DNA of 64,000 bases. It comes from Streptomyces griseocarneus. GTDB taxonomy: Bacteria; Actinomycetota; Actinomycetes; Streptomycetales; Streptomycetaceae. The notes below the pieces were generated by a model. It saw only the letters and a list, made by a program, of their open reading frames with translations. It was not told where the DNA came from and made no database searches. The DNA lies in contig PENC01000026.1 of assembly GCA_003674045.1 (NCBI GenBank), positions 1-64,000 of the forward strand. Direction: 5' to 3'. The position numbers were made by a program, and so were the translations under genes. Shown here one piece after another: positions 25,019 to 33,847 of the stretch (the stretch's first letter is position 1; each line of letters starts with the position of its first letter).

Positions 25019-25369
25019 ATGGTCCACGTGGGCAACGTCGGAGCGAGCGAGCCCCGGAGGGCCATCGAGCTCTTCGAAGGGCAGTTGGCGGTGCTGCCGC
25101 AGGTGTACCGCAACGACCGTAGGGTCTACCTCACCGCTGGCGAGCTGGAGCGGGGAACCGAGGCCGCCATCAAGGCGCTCGGGATCATCAAGCACACCGG
25201 ATCGGCCCGCACGTTGGCGTAACTCGCCTTGGTGGCCCGCGCAGTGGTTCCGCATCGGGCCCTGTCACCGGTGGCGGCGTTCATTGAACAGTTCCAGTCC
25301 GTCCGTGATCGACTCACGCTATGGCGGACTCGGGTTCGATGGAAGAAGCTGAGTTCACGGACGAAATGA
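25019..25369 (+). pseudogene. Remnant of an XRE/TPR-type regulator
   Basis: The reading frame resembles the C-terminal part of streptomycete XRE regulators with tetratricopeptide-like repeats: RAIELFEGQLAVLPQVYRND, YLTAGELERG, then GIIKHTGSARTLA. A TAA stop at 25220 interrupts it, but the same frame continues with VPHRALSPVAAFIEQFQSVR, which is how these proteins normally end after the GSARTL motif. The N-terminal helix-turn-helix half is missing. I therefore call a truncated gene with a nonsense mutation. Confidence 0.55.
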
Positions 25370-25391
25370 TCACGCTGGCGACGAGCGTCGA

Positions 25392-25677
25392 CGCGGCCCC
25401 GCCGTCACCGTCCTCCCCGTCAGCGAGGACCGTGCCCAGGCCCGCGCGAACGCGGAGCTGGAGAGCAGCAGCGCCGAAGACATGCACGGGGGAGAGTCCG
25501 AGGTATCGCTCCTGCTCCACGGCGCCCCTCAGCTCCTCCACGAGACGGGCGGAGGGGCCTTCTTGGCGCCTCTCCGCCCCGCCGGCGAGCCCGGTGCCCG
25601 CCACAGCGCGCTCCCGGACCAGGTCCGCAGCCCGGCGGCTCATACCCGAGGGGCACCCCAGCTGAGACAGAGAGCCG
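25392..25677 (+). pseudogene. Remnant of a creatininase-family gene
   Basis: One frame reads AVTVLPVSEDRAQARANAEL, then SSSAEDMHGGESEVSLLLHG and APQLL, closely resembling the MftE-like creatininase segment with its metal-binding H-x-G-E-x-E pattern (here HGGESEVS). There is no start, no N-terminal domain, and the frame runs on into the antisense of msrA. The adjacent frame before it (from ATG 25321) may be the shifted upstream part. A broken gene is the simplest reading. Confidence 0.45.
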
Positions 25678-26337
25678 TCAGCCGTCCGCTTTCGCCACAC
25701 CGATCGGGCAGCTCACACCCGTCCCGCCGATGCCGCAGTAGCCCGCCGGGTTCTTGTCCAAATACTGCTGGTGGTAGCCCTCGGCGGCGTAGAACGGGCC
25801 CGCCGGGAGGATTTCCGTCGTGATGGTGCCGTAGCCCGCACCGTTGAGGACGGACTGGTAGGAGTCGCGGGAGGACTCCGCCGTGGCGTGCTGGGCGGGG
25901 GAGTGGGTGTAGACCGCTGAGCGGTACTGCGTGCCGCGGTCGTTGCCCTGGCGGAAGCCCTGGGTGGGGTCGTGGGCCTCCCAGAAGACCTTCAGGAGGG
26001 TCTCGTACGGGACCACCGCCGGGTCGTACACCACGCGGACCGCCTCGGTGTGGCCCGTGAGGCCGCTGCAGACCTCTTCGTAGGTCGGGTTCGGCGTGTG
26101 GCCGCCCTGGTAGCCCACCAGGGTCGTCCAGACGCCCGGCGTCTGCCAGAACTTGCGCTCGGCGCCCCAGAAGCAGCCCAGGCCGAAGTCCGCCACCTCC
26201 AGGCCCTCGGGGTACGGGCCCGCGAGCGGGGTGCCCAGGACCGTGTGGCGCTCCGGAAGCGAGAACTCCGGCTCCGGGCGGCCCTTGAGGGCCTCCTCCG
26301 GGGCCGGTAGGCGGGTTTCGTGGCGCGAGAACAGCAT
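25678..26337 (-). CDS. msrA: Peptide-methionine (S)-S-oxide reductase
   Basis: A 219-residue MsrA that repairs methionine-S-sulfoxide. The catalytic cysteine is C55 in FGLGCFWGAE, and the family blocks GGHTPNPTYEEVCSGLTGHTE-like region, FWEAHDPTQ, NDRGTQYRS and EGYHQQYL are all present. A C-terminal cysteine in YCGIGGTGVSCP should act as resolving residue, with thioredoxin as reductant. Start ATG 26337 is chosen because the extended frame upstream has no family similarity. A 12-bp hairpin separates it from the next upstream gene. Confidence 0.95.
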   Translation of the reverse strand: MLFSRHETRLPAPEEALKGRPEPEFSLPERHTVLGTPLAGPYPEGLEVADFGLGCFWGAERKFWQTPGVWTTLVGYQGGHTPNPTYEEVCSGLTGHTEAVRVVYDPAVVPYETLLKVFWEAHDPTQGFRQGNDRGTQYRSAVYTHSPAQHATAESSRDSYQSVLNGAGYGTITTEILPAGPFYAAEGYHQQYLDKNPAGYCGIGGTGVSCPIGVAKADG

Positions 26338-26379
26338 GGCGGCGGCTCCAAGGGACGTGGCCTGGCGTTCTTGCTGCAA

Positions 26380-26413
26380 CGTACGGCCGGGTGCCGTGAT
26401 TCCCGGCCGTACG
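26380..26413 (-). terminator. Hairpin between the TPR-like membrane protein gene and msrA
   Basis: A perfect 12-bp stem (CGTACGGCCGGG with CCCGGCCGTACG, loop of 10) lies 29 bp after the stop of the leftward gene at 26442 and 43 bp before the msrA start. It likely ends the upstream transcript. Confidence 0.6.
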
Positions 26414-26441
26414 GCCCCGGCCCGGCCCGCCCCGCCCCCCG

Positions 26442-27533
26442 TCAGCTCTTCCTGCCCGACCGCTCCCAGCCCGCCACCGCCAGCGCGCGGAACGCCGCGT
26501 ACGCCGCCACCGGGTTCTCCTCGTACGTCCACGGCACCGCGCCGATGTGGCCGTCCACCGCGCGCAGCTGGTCCATCGCCTCCGGGTAGCGCTCCGCCTG
26601 CACCAGGAACCACACCAGCAAGTGCCGCACGTGCGGCAGGACGGGGTGGTCGGAGGGCGCGCCCGCCACCGCGTACTGCGCCGCCTCGATCGCGTTCGAC
26701 ACCACGGCGCCGCGGTACAGGTCGCGGGACAGGACGACGTCGGGCAGGTGGTCGTACACGGCGAAGAGCGGCAGCGCGGGCAGCAGGCTGCCGCTCGGGG
26801 CCGAGGCCGCCGCGCGCTGCGCGAAGCGGTCCGCCTGCTCCTGGGAGCCGTGCCACTTCGCGCTCCAGTAGCGCAGCGCGGCCAGGTGCGCCCCCATGTG
26901 ATGCGGTGCGCGGGAGGTGACCGTCTCCCACACCGACTGGAACTCCGCCTCGCTCGCCCCGAGCCCCCGCTCGACGCCCAGCCGGACGATGTACGGCACG
27001 GGGTCGCCCGGTGCCAGCAGTGCGGCCTCCCCGCACACCGTGCGGGCCTCCTCCAGGATCATCCGGTAGTCCTGCGAGGAGGGGTCGCGCAGCGCCTGCT
27101 GCACCAGGAACTCCGCCTGCACCGCCGCGCCGCCCGCGTCCTTCGGGGCCACGACGCGCCAGTGCCGCAGCCACATCCCGCCGGTGCCCGGCGACTCGGC
27201 CAGCTCCTGGGCCGCCGCGCCCGCGAGCGTCTGCACGCGCTGCCAGCGCAGCTCGGACTGCGTCGCCGCGTCCGTACGCGCCAGCATCTCGGCGGCGGGC
27301 TTCCAGTCCTGTGTACGGCGCGCCTCCTCGACGGCCGTCAGCAGCTCGGGATCCGGGCCGGGCAGCCGTACGTCGAGCTGCTCCGCGGGCACGAAGCCGT
27401 ACGCCCCGACGGGGTCGACGGCCGTCTCATGACCACGGAGCACCTCCTGCCCCGCGCGCCTGCGGCGTATCGCGGGGACGACCAGGACGCCGCAGACCAC
27501 GACGAGGGCGAAGAGGACGAACAGATACTCCAT
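26442..27533 (-). CDS. Membrane-anchored helical-repeat protein
   Basis: A 363-residue protein with one N-terminal membrane helix (MEYLFVLFALVVVCGVLVVP) followed by IRRRRAG, so the large C-terminal part faces the cytoplasm. That part is all-helical with repeated 30-40 residue units (WQRVQTLAGAAAQELAESPG; EAQYAVAGAPSDH; QAERYPEAMDQLRAVDG), like DUF4034 or TPR-type scaffolds. No catalytic motif is visible. It is well conserved next to msrA and metB in streptomycetes in my recollection. ATG 27533 starts exactly at the membrane helix. Confidence 0.75.
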   Translation of the reverse strand: MEYLFVLFALVVVCGVLVVPAIRRRRAGQEVLRGHETAVDPVGAYGFVPAEQLDVRLPGPDPELLTAVEEARRTQDWKPAAEMLARTDAATQSELRWQRVQTLAGAAAQELAESPGTGGMWLRHWRVVAPKDAGGAAVQAEFLVQQALRDPSSQDYRMILEEARTVCGEAALLAPGDPVPYIVRLGVERGLGASEAEFQSVWETVTSRAPHHMGAHLAALRYWSAKWHGSQEQADRFAQRAAASAPSGSLLPALPLFAVYDHLPDVVLSRDLYRGAVVSNAIEAAQYAVAGAPSDHPVLPHVRHLLVWFLVQAERYPEAMDQLRAVDGHIGAVPWTYEENPVAAYAAFRALAVAGWERSGRKS

Positions 27534-27735
27534 GGCTTTCCTGGGCTTTCCTGGGGTTTTCCTGAGGACACGGAAACGGAAGGGGAAACGGAGGCCTCCG
27601 GACATGCCGCCCGTGGCGGCTTCCGCCGACTTCCGCCGGCCTCCACCGTGACAACGCCGCAGCCTTCGAAATCGTTCATCTTCCGGTTACAAATGGCCTG
27701 CGCGATCCCATGGGCCGAGGACTACCCTCAGACGA

Positions 27736-28881
27736 ATGAGCGACCAGCATTCTTTTGAGACTCTGGCCATCCACGCGGGTCAGGAGGCGGACCCGCAGAC
27801 GGGGGCCGTGGTTCCGCCCATCTACCAAGTCTCCACCTACAAGCAGGACGGCGTCGGCGGCCTGCGCAATGGTTACGAGTACAGCCGCAGTGGCAACCCC
27901 ACGCGCGCCGCGCTGGAGGAGAACCTCGCGGCCCTGGAGGGCGGCCGTCGCGGCCTCGCCTTCGCCTCGGGCCTGGCGGCCGAGGACACCCTGCTGCGCA
28001 CGCTGCTGTCGCCCGGCGACCACCTGGTCATCCCGAACGACGCCTACGGCGGCACGTTCCGCCTCATCGCCAAGGTCGTGAGCCGCTGGGGCGTCGAATG
28101 GTCGGTCGCCGACACCTCCGACCCGGCCTCCGTGCGCGCCGCGATCACGCCCCGGACGAAGGCGGTCTGGGTCGAGACGCCGTCCAACCCGCTGCTCGGG
28201 ATCACCGACATCGCCGCCGTCGCGGCCGTCGCCCACGAGGCGGGCGCCAAGCTGGTCGTCGACAACACCTTCGCCAGCTCCTACCTGCAGCAGCCGCTGG
28301 CGCTGGGCGCGGACGTCGTCGTCCACTCCACCACCAAGTACATGGGCGGCCACTCGGACGTCGTCGGCGGCGCGCTGATCACCGCGGACGCCGCGCTGGG
28401 CGACGAACTCGCCTACCACCAGAACGCCATGGGCGCCGTGGCCGGGCCGTTCGACTCCTGGCTGACGCTGCGGGGCATCAAGACCCTCGCCGTCCGCATG
28501 GACCGCCACAGCGCCAACGCGGAGCGGGTCACCGAGCTGCTCGTCTCGCACCCGAAGGTCACGAAGGTCTACTACCCGGGCCTGCCCGAGCACCCGCTGC
28601 ACGAGGTCGCCGCCAAGCAGATGCGGTCCTTCGGCGGCATGGTGTCCTTCCAGGTCGCGGGCGGCGAGGAAGCGGCCGTCGAGGTCTGCAACCGCGCCGA
28701 GCTGTTCACGCTGGGCGAGTCGCTGGGCGGCGTCGAGTCGCTGATCGAGCACCCGGGCCGCATGACGCACGCGTCGGTGTCGGGCTCCGCGCTGGAGGTC
28801 CCGGCGGACCTGGTCCGCCTGTCGGTGGGCATCGAGTCGGTCGACGACCTTCTGGCCGACCTGACGCGTGCGCTCGGCTGA
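27736..28881 (+). CDS. metB: Cystathionine gamma-synthase
   Basis: A 381-residue PLP enzyme of the Cys/Met metabolism family. The Schiff-base lysine is K201 in HSTTKYMGGH; YEYSRSGNPTR (48-57) binds the phosphate of the neighbouring subunit's cofactor, and ETPSNPLL and DNTFAS complete the site. It joins an activated homoserine and cysteine to cystathionine in methionine synthesis. Separation from cystathionine gamma-lyase by sequence alone is not firm, but the GYEYSR opening and the actinobacterial context favour synthase. The hairpin at 28890 terminates it. Confidence 0.9.
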   Translation: MSDQHSFETLAIHAGQEADPQTGAVVPPIYQVSTYKQDGVGGLRNGYEYSRSGNPTRAALEENLAALEGGRRGLAFASGLAAEDTLLRTLLSPGDHLVIPNDAYGGTFRLIAKVVSRWGVEWSVADTSDPASVRAAITPRTKAVWVETPSNPLLGITDIAAVAAVAHEAGAKLVVDNTFASSYLQQPLALGADVVVHSTTKYMGGHSDVVGGALITADAALGDELAYHQNAMGAVAGPFDSWLTLRGIKTLAVRMDRHSANAERVTELLVSHPKVTKVYYPGLPEHPLHEVAAKQMRSFGGMVSFQVAGGEEAAVEVCNRAELFTLGESLGGVESLIEHPGRMTHASVSGSALEVPADLVRLSVGIESVDDLLADLTRALG

Positions 28882-28889
28882 CCGGGCCT

Positions 28890-28918
28890 CGGCCCCGGCT
28901 CCGCCGTGACCGGGGCCG
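28890..28918 (+). terminator. Hairpin after metB
   Basis: CGGCCCCGG pairs with CCGGGGCCG across an 11-base loop, starting 9 bp after the metB stop. No T-tract follows. Confidence 0.6.
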
Positions 28919-28934
28919 CGCCCCGGACCCCCGG

Positions 28935-29105
28935 GCCTACCGGGGTGGTCCGTGCGCTCGGCGCGCGACCGCGGCCGGGTAGGGGCCTGCCGCGCAGTTC
29001 CCCGCGCCCCTGACGGGGCGCGGGGCCCCGAGCGGGGCCAGGGGGCGAAGCCCCCGGCGGGGTTCGGGGCGGAGCCCCGTGGGGGTCTGGGGGCGGAGCC
29101 CCCAG
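28935..29105 (-). repeat. Composite hairpin repeat, copy 7, with three extra hairpins
   Basis: The core is on the minus strand around 28990-29015. On its right side it is joined by a row of simple palindromes, GGGGGCGAAGCCCCC, GGGGCGGAGCCCC and GGGGGCGGAGCCCCC, making this the largest copy. It lies between the convergent metB and MarR genes. Confidence 0.8.
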
Positions 29106-29115
29106 AAGAAACTCT

Positions 29116-29625
29116 CTATGCCTGAGGAGGTGCCGCTGCAGGCGGCGCCATCGGGAGCAGGGCGTCGGAGAGCGCCGAGTTGAAGCGCGTCAGGAGGCTG
29201 CAGAAAGCATCCCGCTCGTCCTCCGTCCAGCCTTCCGTCACCAGGGCCATCAGCTCGCGGCGCGAGGCGCGGACCTCGTCGAGGCGGGCCTTGCCGCGCG
29301 GTGAGAGCTGGAGCACGACGGCACGGCCGTCCTCGGGGTGCGAGGTGCGCTTGACGAGGCCGGTGTCGACGAGCGGCGCCACCTGGCGGGTGACGGTCGA
29401 CGAGTCGATGCCCATGCCCGCGGCGAGCGCCTTGACGCCCATCGGGCCTTCCTGGTCGAGGCGGTTGAGCAGGAGATACGCGGCGCGGTCCATGGAGTTG
29501 CGGACCTGGCCTACACCACCGAGCCGGGTCTGTTCGGCTCGGCGTGCGAAGACGGCCACCTGGTGCTGGAGGGCATCGAGGACGCCTGGGGCGAGGTCGG
29601 TCTTCATGTCCGAAGGGGTGGGCAT
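29116..29625 (-). CDS. MarR-family transcriptional regulator
   Basis: A 169-residue MarR protein: dimerisation helices at both ends and a winged helix-turn-helix in the middle (MGVKALAAGMGIDSSTVTRQ as helix-turn-helix, KRTSHPEDGRAVVLQLSPRG as the wing with the conserved Asp and Arg). It likely represses itself or the divergent threonine deaminase region in response to a small ligand. The 280-bp gap to ilvA is rich in CGTACG and palindromic pieces such as GCGTACTCCCGTACGC, plausible operators. Starts at 29625 and 29607 are both possible. Confidence 0.9.
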   Translation of the reverse strand: MPTPSDMKTDLAPGVLDALQHQVAVFARRAEQTRLGGVGQVRNSMDRAAYLLLNRLDQEGPMGVKALAAGMGIDSSTVTRQVAPLVDTGLVKRTSHPEDGRAVVLQLSPRGKARLDEVRASRRELMALVTEGWTEDERDAFCSLLTRFNSALSDALLPMAPPAAAPPQA

Positions 29626-29905
29626 GGCCTGGGGCTCACTTCGTGCGGCGGGCAGGGAATCGCTGTGGATTGGGGGACAGAGTACGCGCCCCAGGAGGCG
29701 CCCGTACGGGGGCTGCGCAAACCGTTCGGTATGCGGTGGCATGCGTACTCCCGTACGCCTCGCCGTACGCCGTGCCGGTATGCCCCGGCGTATCCCGGCT
29801 GTGACCGTCTGTATCCCTCCTGTGCCGGTCGTCACGGGAGAGAACTGCGAGACTGGCCGCATGGCTGCACGAGTGGCTGACGAGGGCGGTCCGAGTACGC
29901 CCGCC

Positions 29906-31132
29906 ATGTCCGACCTGTCCGCGCCGTTCCCCGCGGTGACGCTCGACGACGTGCGTCACGCGCAGAAGACGCTCTCCGGGGTGGCCCGCGTCACCGCCCT
30001 GGAGGGCAGCCGCTTCCTGTCCGGGCTGGTCGGCGACCCTGTCCACCTGAAATGCGAGAACCTCCAGCGCACCGGCTCCTTCAAGGTGCGGGGCGCCTAC
30101 GTGCGCATCGCGGGGCTCTCGGCAGAGGAGCGCGCGGCGGGAGTCGTGACCGCCAGCGCGGGCAACCATGCGCAGGGCGTGGCCCTGGCCGCCGCGCTCC
30201 TGGGCGTGCGCTCCACGGTGTTCATGCCGAAGGGCGCGCCCCTCCCGAAGGTCGCGGCGACCCGTGAGTACGGCGCGGAGGTGCGCCTGTACGGGCAGAT
30301 CGTCGACGAGACGATGCGGGCCGCACGGGACCACGCCGACCGCACCGGCGCGGTCTTCGTCCACCCCTTCGACCACCCGGACGTCGTCGCGGGCCAGGGC
30401 ACGGTGGGGCTGGAGATCCTGGAGCAGTGCCCCGAGGTCGGCACGATCGTGGTCGGCGTCGGCGGCGGAGGGCTCGTGGCGGGCATCGCCGTGGCGGTGA
30501 AGTCCCTGCGGCCCGACGTACGGATCGTGGGCGTCCAGGCCGCGGGCGCGGCGGCCTACCCGCTCTCGCTGGCCGCCGGCCACCCGGTGTCGGTCGGGGC
30601 GCCGACGACGATGGCGGACGGCATCAAGGTGGGGCGCCCGGGCGACGTGCCGTTCCGGATCGTCGCGGAACTGGTCGACGAGGTCCGTACGGTCTCCGAG
30701 GACGAGCTCTCCGGCGCGCTGCTGCTCTGCCTGGAGCGGGCGAAGCTGGTGGTGGAGCCGGCCGGGGCGAGCCCGGTGGCGGCGCTGCTGGCCGATCCCG
30801 GCTCCTTCCGGGGGCCTGTCGTCGCGGTGCTCTCGGGCGGCAACGTGGACCCGCTGCTGCTCCAGCGCATCCTGCGGCACGGCATGGCGGCGGCGGGCCG
30901 CTATCTGTCGCTGCGGCTGCGGCTGACGGACCGCCCCGGGGCGCTCGCCGCGCTCCTGGAACTGCTGTCGGAGACCGATGCCAATGTCGTCGACATCAGC
31001 CATGTGCGCACCGACCCGCGGCTCGGCCTCGCGGAAGCGGAAGTGGAGTTGCATCTGGAGACCAAGGGGCCCGCGCACTGCGCCGAGGTGGGGGCGATCC
31101 TCCGGGACGCGGGATACCGGGTCATGAGTTGA
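29906..31132 (+). CDS. ilvA: Threonine ammonia-lyase (threonine deaminase)
   Basis: A 408-residue PLP enzyme of the tryptophan synthase beta fold that makes 2-oxobutyrate from threonine. The cofactor lysine is K60 in TGSFKVRGAY, the phosphate loop is GVGGGGLVAGI, and the late serine is in LSGGNVD. The last 80 residues form an ACT-like domain (SLRLRLTDRPGALAALLELL) as in the short, single-ACT form, which suits either biosynthesis of isoleucine or catabolism. An in-frame ATG at 29861 would add 15 residues that the family lacks, so I prefer 29906. Confidence 0.93.
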   Translation: MSDLSAPFPAVTLDDVRHAQKTLSGVARVTALEGSRFLSGLVGDPVHLKCENLQRTGSFKVRGAYVRIAGLSAEERAAGVVTASAGNHAQGVALAAALLGVRSTVFMPKGAPLPKVAATREYGAEVRLYGQIVDETMRAARDHADRTGAVFVHPFDHPDVVAGQGTVGLEILEQCPEVGTIVVGVGGGGLVAGIAVAVKSLRPDVRIVGVQAAGAAAYPLSLAAGHPVSVGAPTTMADGIKVGRPGDVPFRIVAELVDEVRTVSEDELSGALLLCLERAKLVVEPAGASPVAALLADPGSFRGPVVAVLSGGNVDPLLLQRILRHGMAAAGRYLSLRLRLTDRPGALAALLELLSETDANVVDISHVRTDPRLGLAEAEVELHLETKGPAHCAEVGAILRDAGYRVMS

Positions 31133-31296
31133 GGGACGGTTGAGGGACGTGGCCGCTCGGCCGTGGCCCTGAGCAGCACGGACGGCCAGGTGTGACCTGA
31201 GTGTTCCCGAACGGATGTGGAGGTTATTTCACAGGGCGGAACGACTGCCTCGATCGTAAAATTCTGTATGACGTCACCCAAACGGGGAGAACCTCC

Positions 31297-32340
31297 ATGC
31301 CAGGCGCCATTTTTGCCGAAGGCCTGGTCAAGACCTTCGGCGATGTCAGGGCTCTGGACGGCGTCGATCTCGACGTACCGGAAGGAACCGTTCTAGGACT
31401 GCTCGGCCCCAACGGCGCAGGCAAGACCACTGCCGTACGGGTGCTCACCACGCTGATCAAGCCCGACCGGGGCAGCGCCGTGGTGGCGGGCATCGATGTA
31501 CTGAAACACCCCGACGCGGTCCGCCGCGTCATCGGCCTCTCCGGCCAGTTCGCCGCCGTCGACGAATATCTGACGGGCCGTGAGAACCTCCGCATGGTCG
31601 GCCAGCTCTACCAGATGTCCAGCCGTGCCGCGCGGGTGCGGGCCGACGAGCTCCTGGAGCGCTTCCATCTCGGCGACGCCGCGGACCGCATGGCCAAGAC
31701 CTACTCCGGCGGCATGCGCCGCCGCCTCGACCTCGCGGCGGCCCTGGTCGTCAGCCCGCCCGTGATGTTCATGGACGAGCCGACCACCGGGCTCGACCCG
31801 CGCAACCGCCAGCAGCTCTGGGAGGTCATCCAGGAACTCGTGGCGGGCGGCACCACCTTGCTGCTCACCACGCAGTACCTGGAGGAGGCCGACCACCTCG
31901 CGCACGACATCGCGGTGGTCGACCACGGCCGGGTGATCGCGCGCGGCACCTCCGACCAGCTCAAGGCACGTACGGGCGGCGAGCGCGTCGAGGTCGTCGT
32001 GCACGCGCCCGAGCACATCGCCGTCGCCGACGAGGTCCTGCGGGGCTTCGGCAAGGGCGAGACCAAGATCGAGGAACACACCCGCAAGGTCACCGTCCCG
32101 GTCTCCGGCGGTGCCAAGCTGCTCGCCGAGGTCATCAGGGAGCTCGACACACGCGGCATAGAGATCGACGACATCGCCCTGCGCCGACCGACGCTGGACG
32201 ACGTCTTCATCTCGCTCACCGGGCACGCCGCGGAGACGACGGAGGACGAGACAGGGGGAGGCGAAAGGGAAGGGGAGCGGGAAGGCGAAGAAGAACAGGA
32301 ACGGGAACAGGAACCGGAGAGGAAGGGGACGGCCTCGTGA
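31297..32340 (+). CDS. DrrA-type ABC transporter ATP-binding protein
   Basis: A 347-residue ATPase of the daunorubicin-resistance (DRA) family. Walker A is GPNGAGKTT (about 37-45), signature YSGGMRRRLDLA, Walker B VMFMDEPTTGLDP, and the C-terminal DUF4162 domain carries LDDVFISLTGH. It powers the permease encoded immediately downstream, with which it overlaps by 4 bases. The last 40 residues are an unusual, highly charged Glu/Arg/Gly run encoded by almost pure purine DNA. ATG 31297 has GGGGAGA before it. A TAAAAT box at 31257 may be its -10 element. Confidence 0.93.
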   Translation: MPGAIFAEGLVKTFGDVRALDGVDLDVPEGTVLGLLGPNGAGKTTAVRVLTTLIKPDRGSAVVAGIDVLKHPDAVRRVIGLSGQFAAVDEYLTGRENLRMVGQLYQMSSRAARVRADELLERFHLGDAADRMAKTYSGGMRRRLDLAAALVVSPPVMFMDEPTTGLDPRNRQQLWEVIQELVAGGTTLLLTTQYLEEADHLAHDIAVVDHGRVIARGTSDQLKARTGGERVEVVVHAPEHIAVADEVLRGFGKGETKIEEHTRKVTVPVSGGAKLLAEVIRELDTRGIEIDDIALRRPTLDDVFISLTGHAAETTEDETGGGEREGEREGEEEQEREQEPERKGTAS

Positions 32341-33206
32341 GCACCGTCAGCGACGCCGCGGCCAAGGCCGTACCGCCGGGGGCGCCCGGGGCCTTCGGGC
32401 TCGTCGGCAGGTCCGTGCGCGACTCCCTCGTCGTCGCCAAGCGGAATCTCATCCGGATGCTGCGGATTCCCGAAGTGGTCATCTTCGGGCTGATCCAGCC
32501 GATCATGTTCGTGGTGCTGTTCAGCTATGTCTTCGGCGGCTCGATCGCCGTGGGCGGCAGCACCGACCCCTCGACCTACCGCCAGTTCCTGATGGCGGGC
32601 ATCTTCGCGCAGACCGTCACCTTCGCCACGGCGGGCGCGGGCGCGGGCATCGCCGACGACATGCACAAGGGCCTCATCGACCGCTTCCGGTCACTGCCGA
32701 TGGCCCGCGGGGCCGTGCTCACCGGGCGTACGCTCGCCGACCTGGTGCAGACCGCGCTGACGCTGGTGGTGCTCGCGGTCGTCGCGGTGATCGTGGGGTG
32801 GCGGACGCACGCGGGCATCCCCAAGGCGATCGCGGGCTTCGCCCTGCTGCTCCTGCTGGGCTACGCCTTCTCCTGGATCGGTGCCCTGATCGGGCTGAGC
32901 GTCCGTACCCCGGAGGCGGCCACCTCGGGCGGGCTCATCTGGCTCTTCCCGCTGACCTTCATCTCCAACGCGTTCGTGCCGTCCGACAACATGCCGACGG
33001 TGCTGCGCCACATCGCCGAGTGGAACCCCTTCAGCGCGACCGTCCAGGCGGCGCGGCGCCTCTTCGGCAATCTGCCGGACGGCTATCCCGTGCCCGCCGC
33101 GTGGCCCATGCAGCACCCGGTATGGGCGTCGCTGATCTGGTCACTCGTGATCATCGTCGTCTTCCGGAGTCTGTCCGTACGGAAGTACCGGTCGGCAACC
33201 GGATAG
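32337..33206 (+). CDS. ABC-2 type permease (DrrB-like)
   Basis: A 289-residue membrane protein with six predicted helices of the ABC-2 permease family. The segment DMHKGLIDRFRSLPMARGAVL is the conserved cytoplasmic coupling motif, and the WNPFSATVQAARRLFGN near the end is typical of DrrB. It starts at GTG 32337 inside the last codons of the ATPase gene, so the two are translationally coupled. It should export a hydrophobic drug or lipid-like compound; the substrate cannot be deduced. Confidence 0.92.
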   Translation: MSTVSDAAAKAVPPGAPGAFGLVGRSVRDSLVVAKRNLIRMLRIPEVVIFGLIQPIMFVVLFSYVFGGSIAVGGSTDPSTYRQFLMAGIFAQTVTFATAGAGAGIADDMHKGLIDRFRSLPMARGAVLTGRTLADLVQTALTLVVLAVVAVIVGWRTHAGIPKAIAGFALLLLLGYAFSWIGALIGLSVRTPEAATSGGLIWLFPLTFISNAFVPSDNMPTVLRHIAEWNPFSATVQAARRLFGNLPDGYPVPAAWPMQHPVWASLIWSLVIIVVFRSLSVRKYRSATG

Positions 33207-33231
33207 CCCAAGAGCCCGGCCCGCGGTGTCG

Positions 33232-33290
33232 TTCGGCGGCTGCGGGTCGGTGGGGGCTGGTCGCGCAGTTCCCCGCGCCCCTTGGGCGCG
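33232..33290 (-). repeat. Composite hairpin repeat, copy 8
   Basis: A minus-strand copy with the core GGGGCGCGGGGAACTGCGCG, GACCA bulge and AGCCCCCACCGACCCGCAG arm, but no outer arm. It lies between the convergent permease and greA genes, next to a terminator. Confidence 0.8.
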
Positions 33291-33298
33291 CAACACAA

Positions 33299-33328
33299 GA
33301 GCCCCGGACCCTGACGGGACCGGGGCTC
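33299..33328. terminator. Bidirectional terminator between the permease gene and greA
   Basis: GAGCCCCGGACCC pairs with GGGACCGGGGCTC (one mismatch) around a TGAC loop, between two convergent genes and 21 bp from the greA stop. Confidence 0.75.
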
Positions 33329-33349
33329 CTGGGTGCGCCTGTGCCGGAC

Positions 33350-33847
33350 TCAGCCCTGGTACGGCTTGGCCTCCAGGATGCGGACCATGGCCTTCTTACC
33401 GTTGGGCAGCTCGTACTGGGCGTCCTCACCGATCTTCTTGCCGTTGACGCCGGAGCCCAGCGGGGACTGCGGGGAGTACGTCTCGATGTCCGAGCTCGCG
33501 TACTCGCGGGAGGCGAGCAGGAAGTCCAGGGTGTCGTCCTCGTCGCCGTCGAAGGCGATGGTGACGACCATGCCCGGGGCCACCACGCCGTCCGCGGCGG
33601 GAGCCTCGCCGACCTTGGCGTTCTCCAGCAGCTGGGTCAGCTGGCGCACGCGGAGCTCCTGCTTGCCCTGCTCCTCCTTGGCCGCGTGGTACCCGCCGTT
33701 CTCTCGCAGGTCCCCCTCCTCGCGGGCAGCCGCGATCTTCATCGCGATCTCGGTGCGAGCGGGACCAGACAGGTACTCCAGCTCGGCCTTGAGCTGGTCG
33801 TACGCCTCCTGAGTCAGCCAGGTGACGTTGTCGCTGGTCTGGGTCAC
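33350..33847 (-). CDS. greA: Transcription elongation factor GreA
   Basis: A 165-residue GreA: an N-terminal coiled-coil hairpin that enters the RNA polymerase secondary channel, with the acidic tip AAREEGDLRENGGYHAAKEE, and a C-terminal FKBP-like domain ending YSPQSPLGSGVNGKKIGED. It rescues backtracked polymerase by stimulating transcript cleavage. The GTG at 33847 follows a GAGGAGCACCT ribosome binding site; an upstream ATG adds a non-homologous head. It matches the greA-DUF4307-mca order typical of streptomycetes. Confidence 0.96.
   Translation of the reverse strand: MTQTSDNVTWLTQEAYDQLKAELEYLSGPARTEIAMKIAAAREEGDLRENGGYHAAKEEQGKQELRVRQLTQLLENAKVGEAPAADGVVAPGMVVTIAFDGDEDDTLDFLLASREYASSDIETYSPQSPLGSGVNGKKIGEDAQYELPNGKKAMVRILEAKPYQG

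Noticed and set aside
23696..25352. Long plus-strand frames opposite the glycine-rich gene
   Set aside because: They are proline- and alanine-rich shadows of GGN codons; the minus strand has the signal peptide and ribosome binding site.
29041..29105. A CRISPR-like array of short palindromes
   Set aside because: There are only three hairpins of unequal size with no constant repeat-spacer length; they belong to the composite repeat family.
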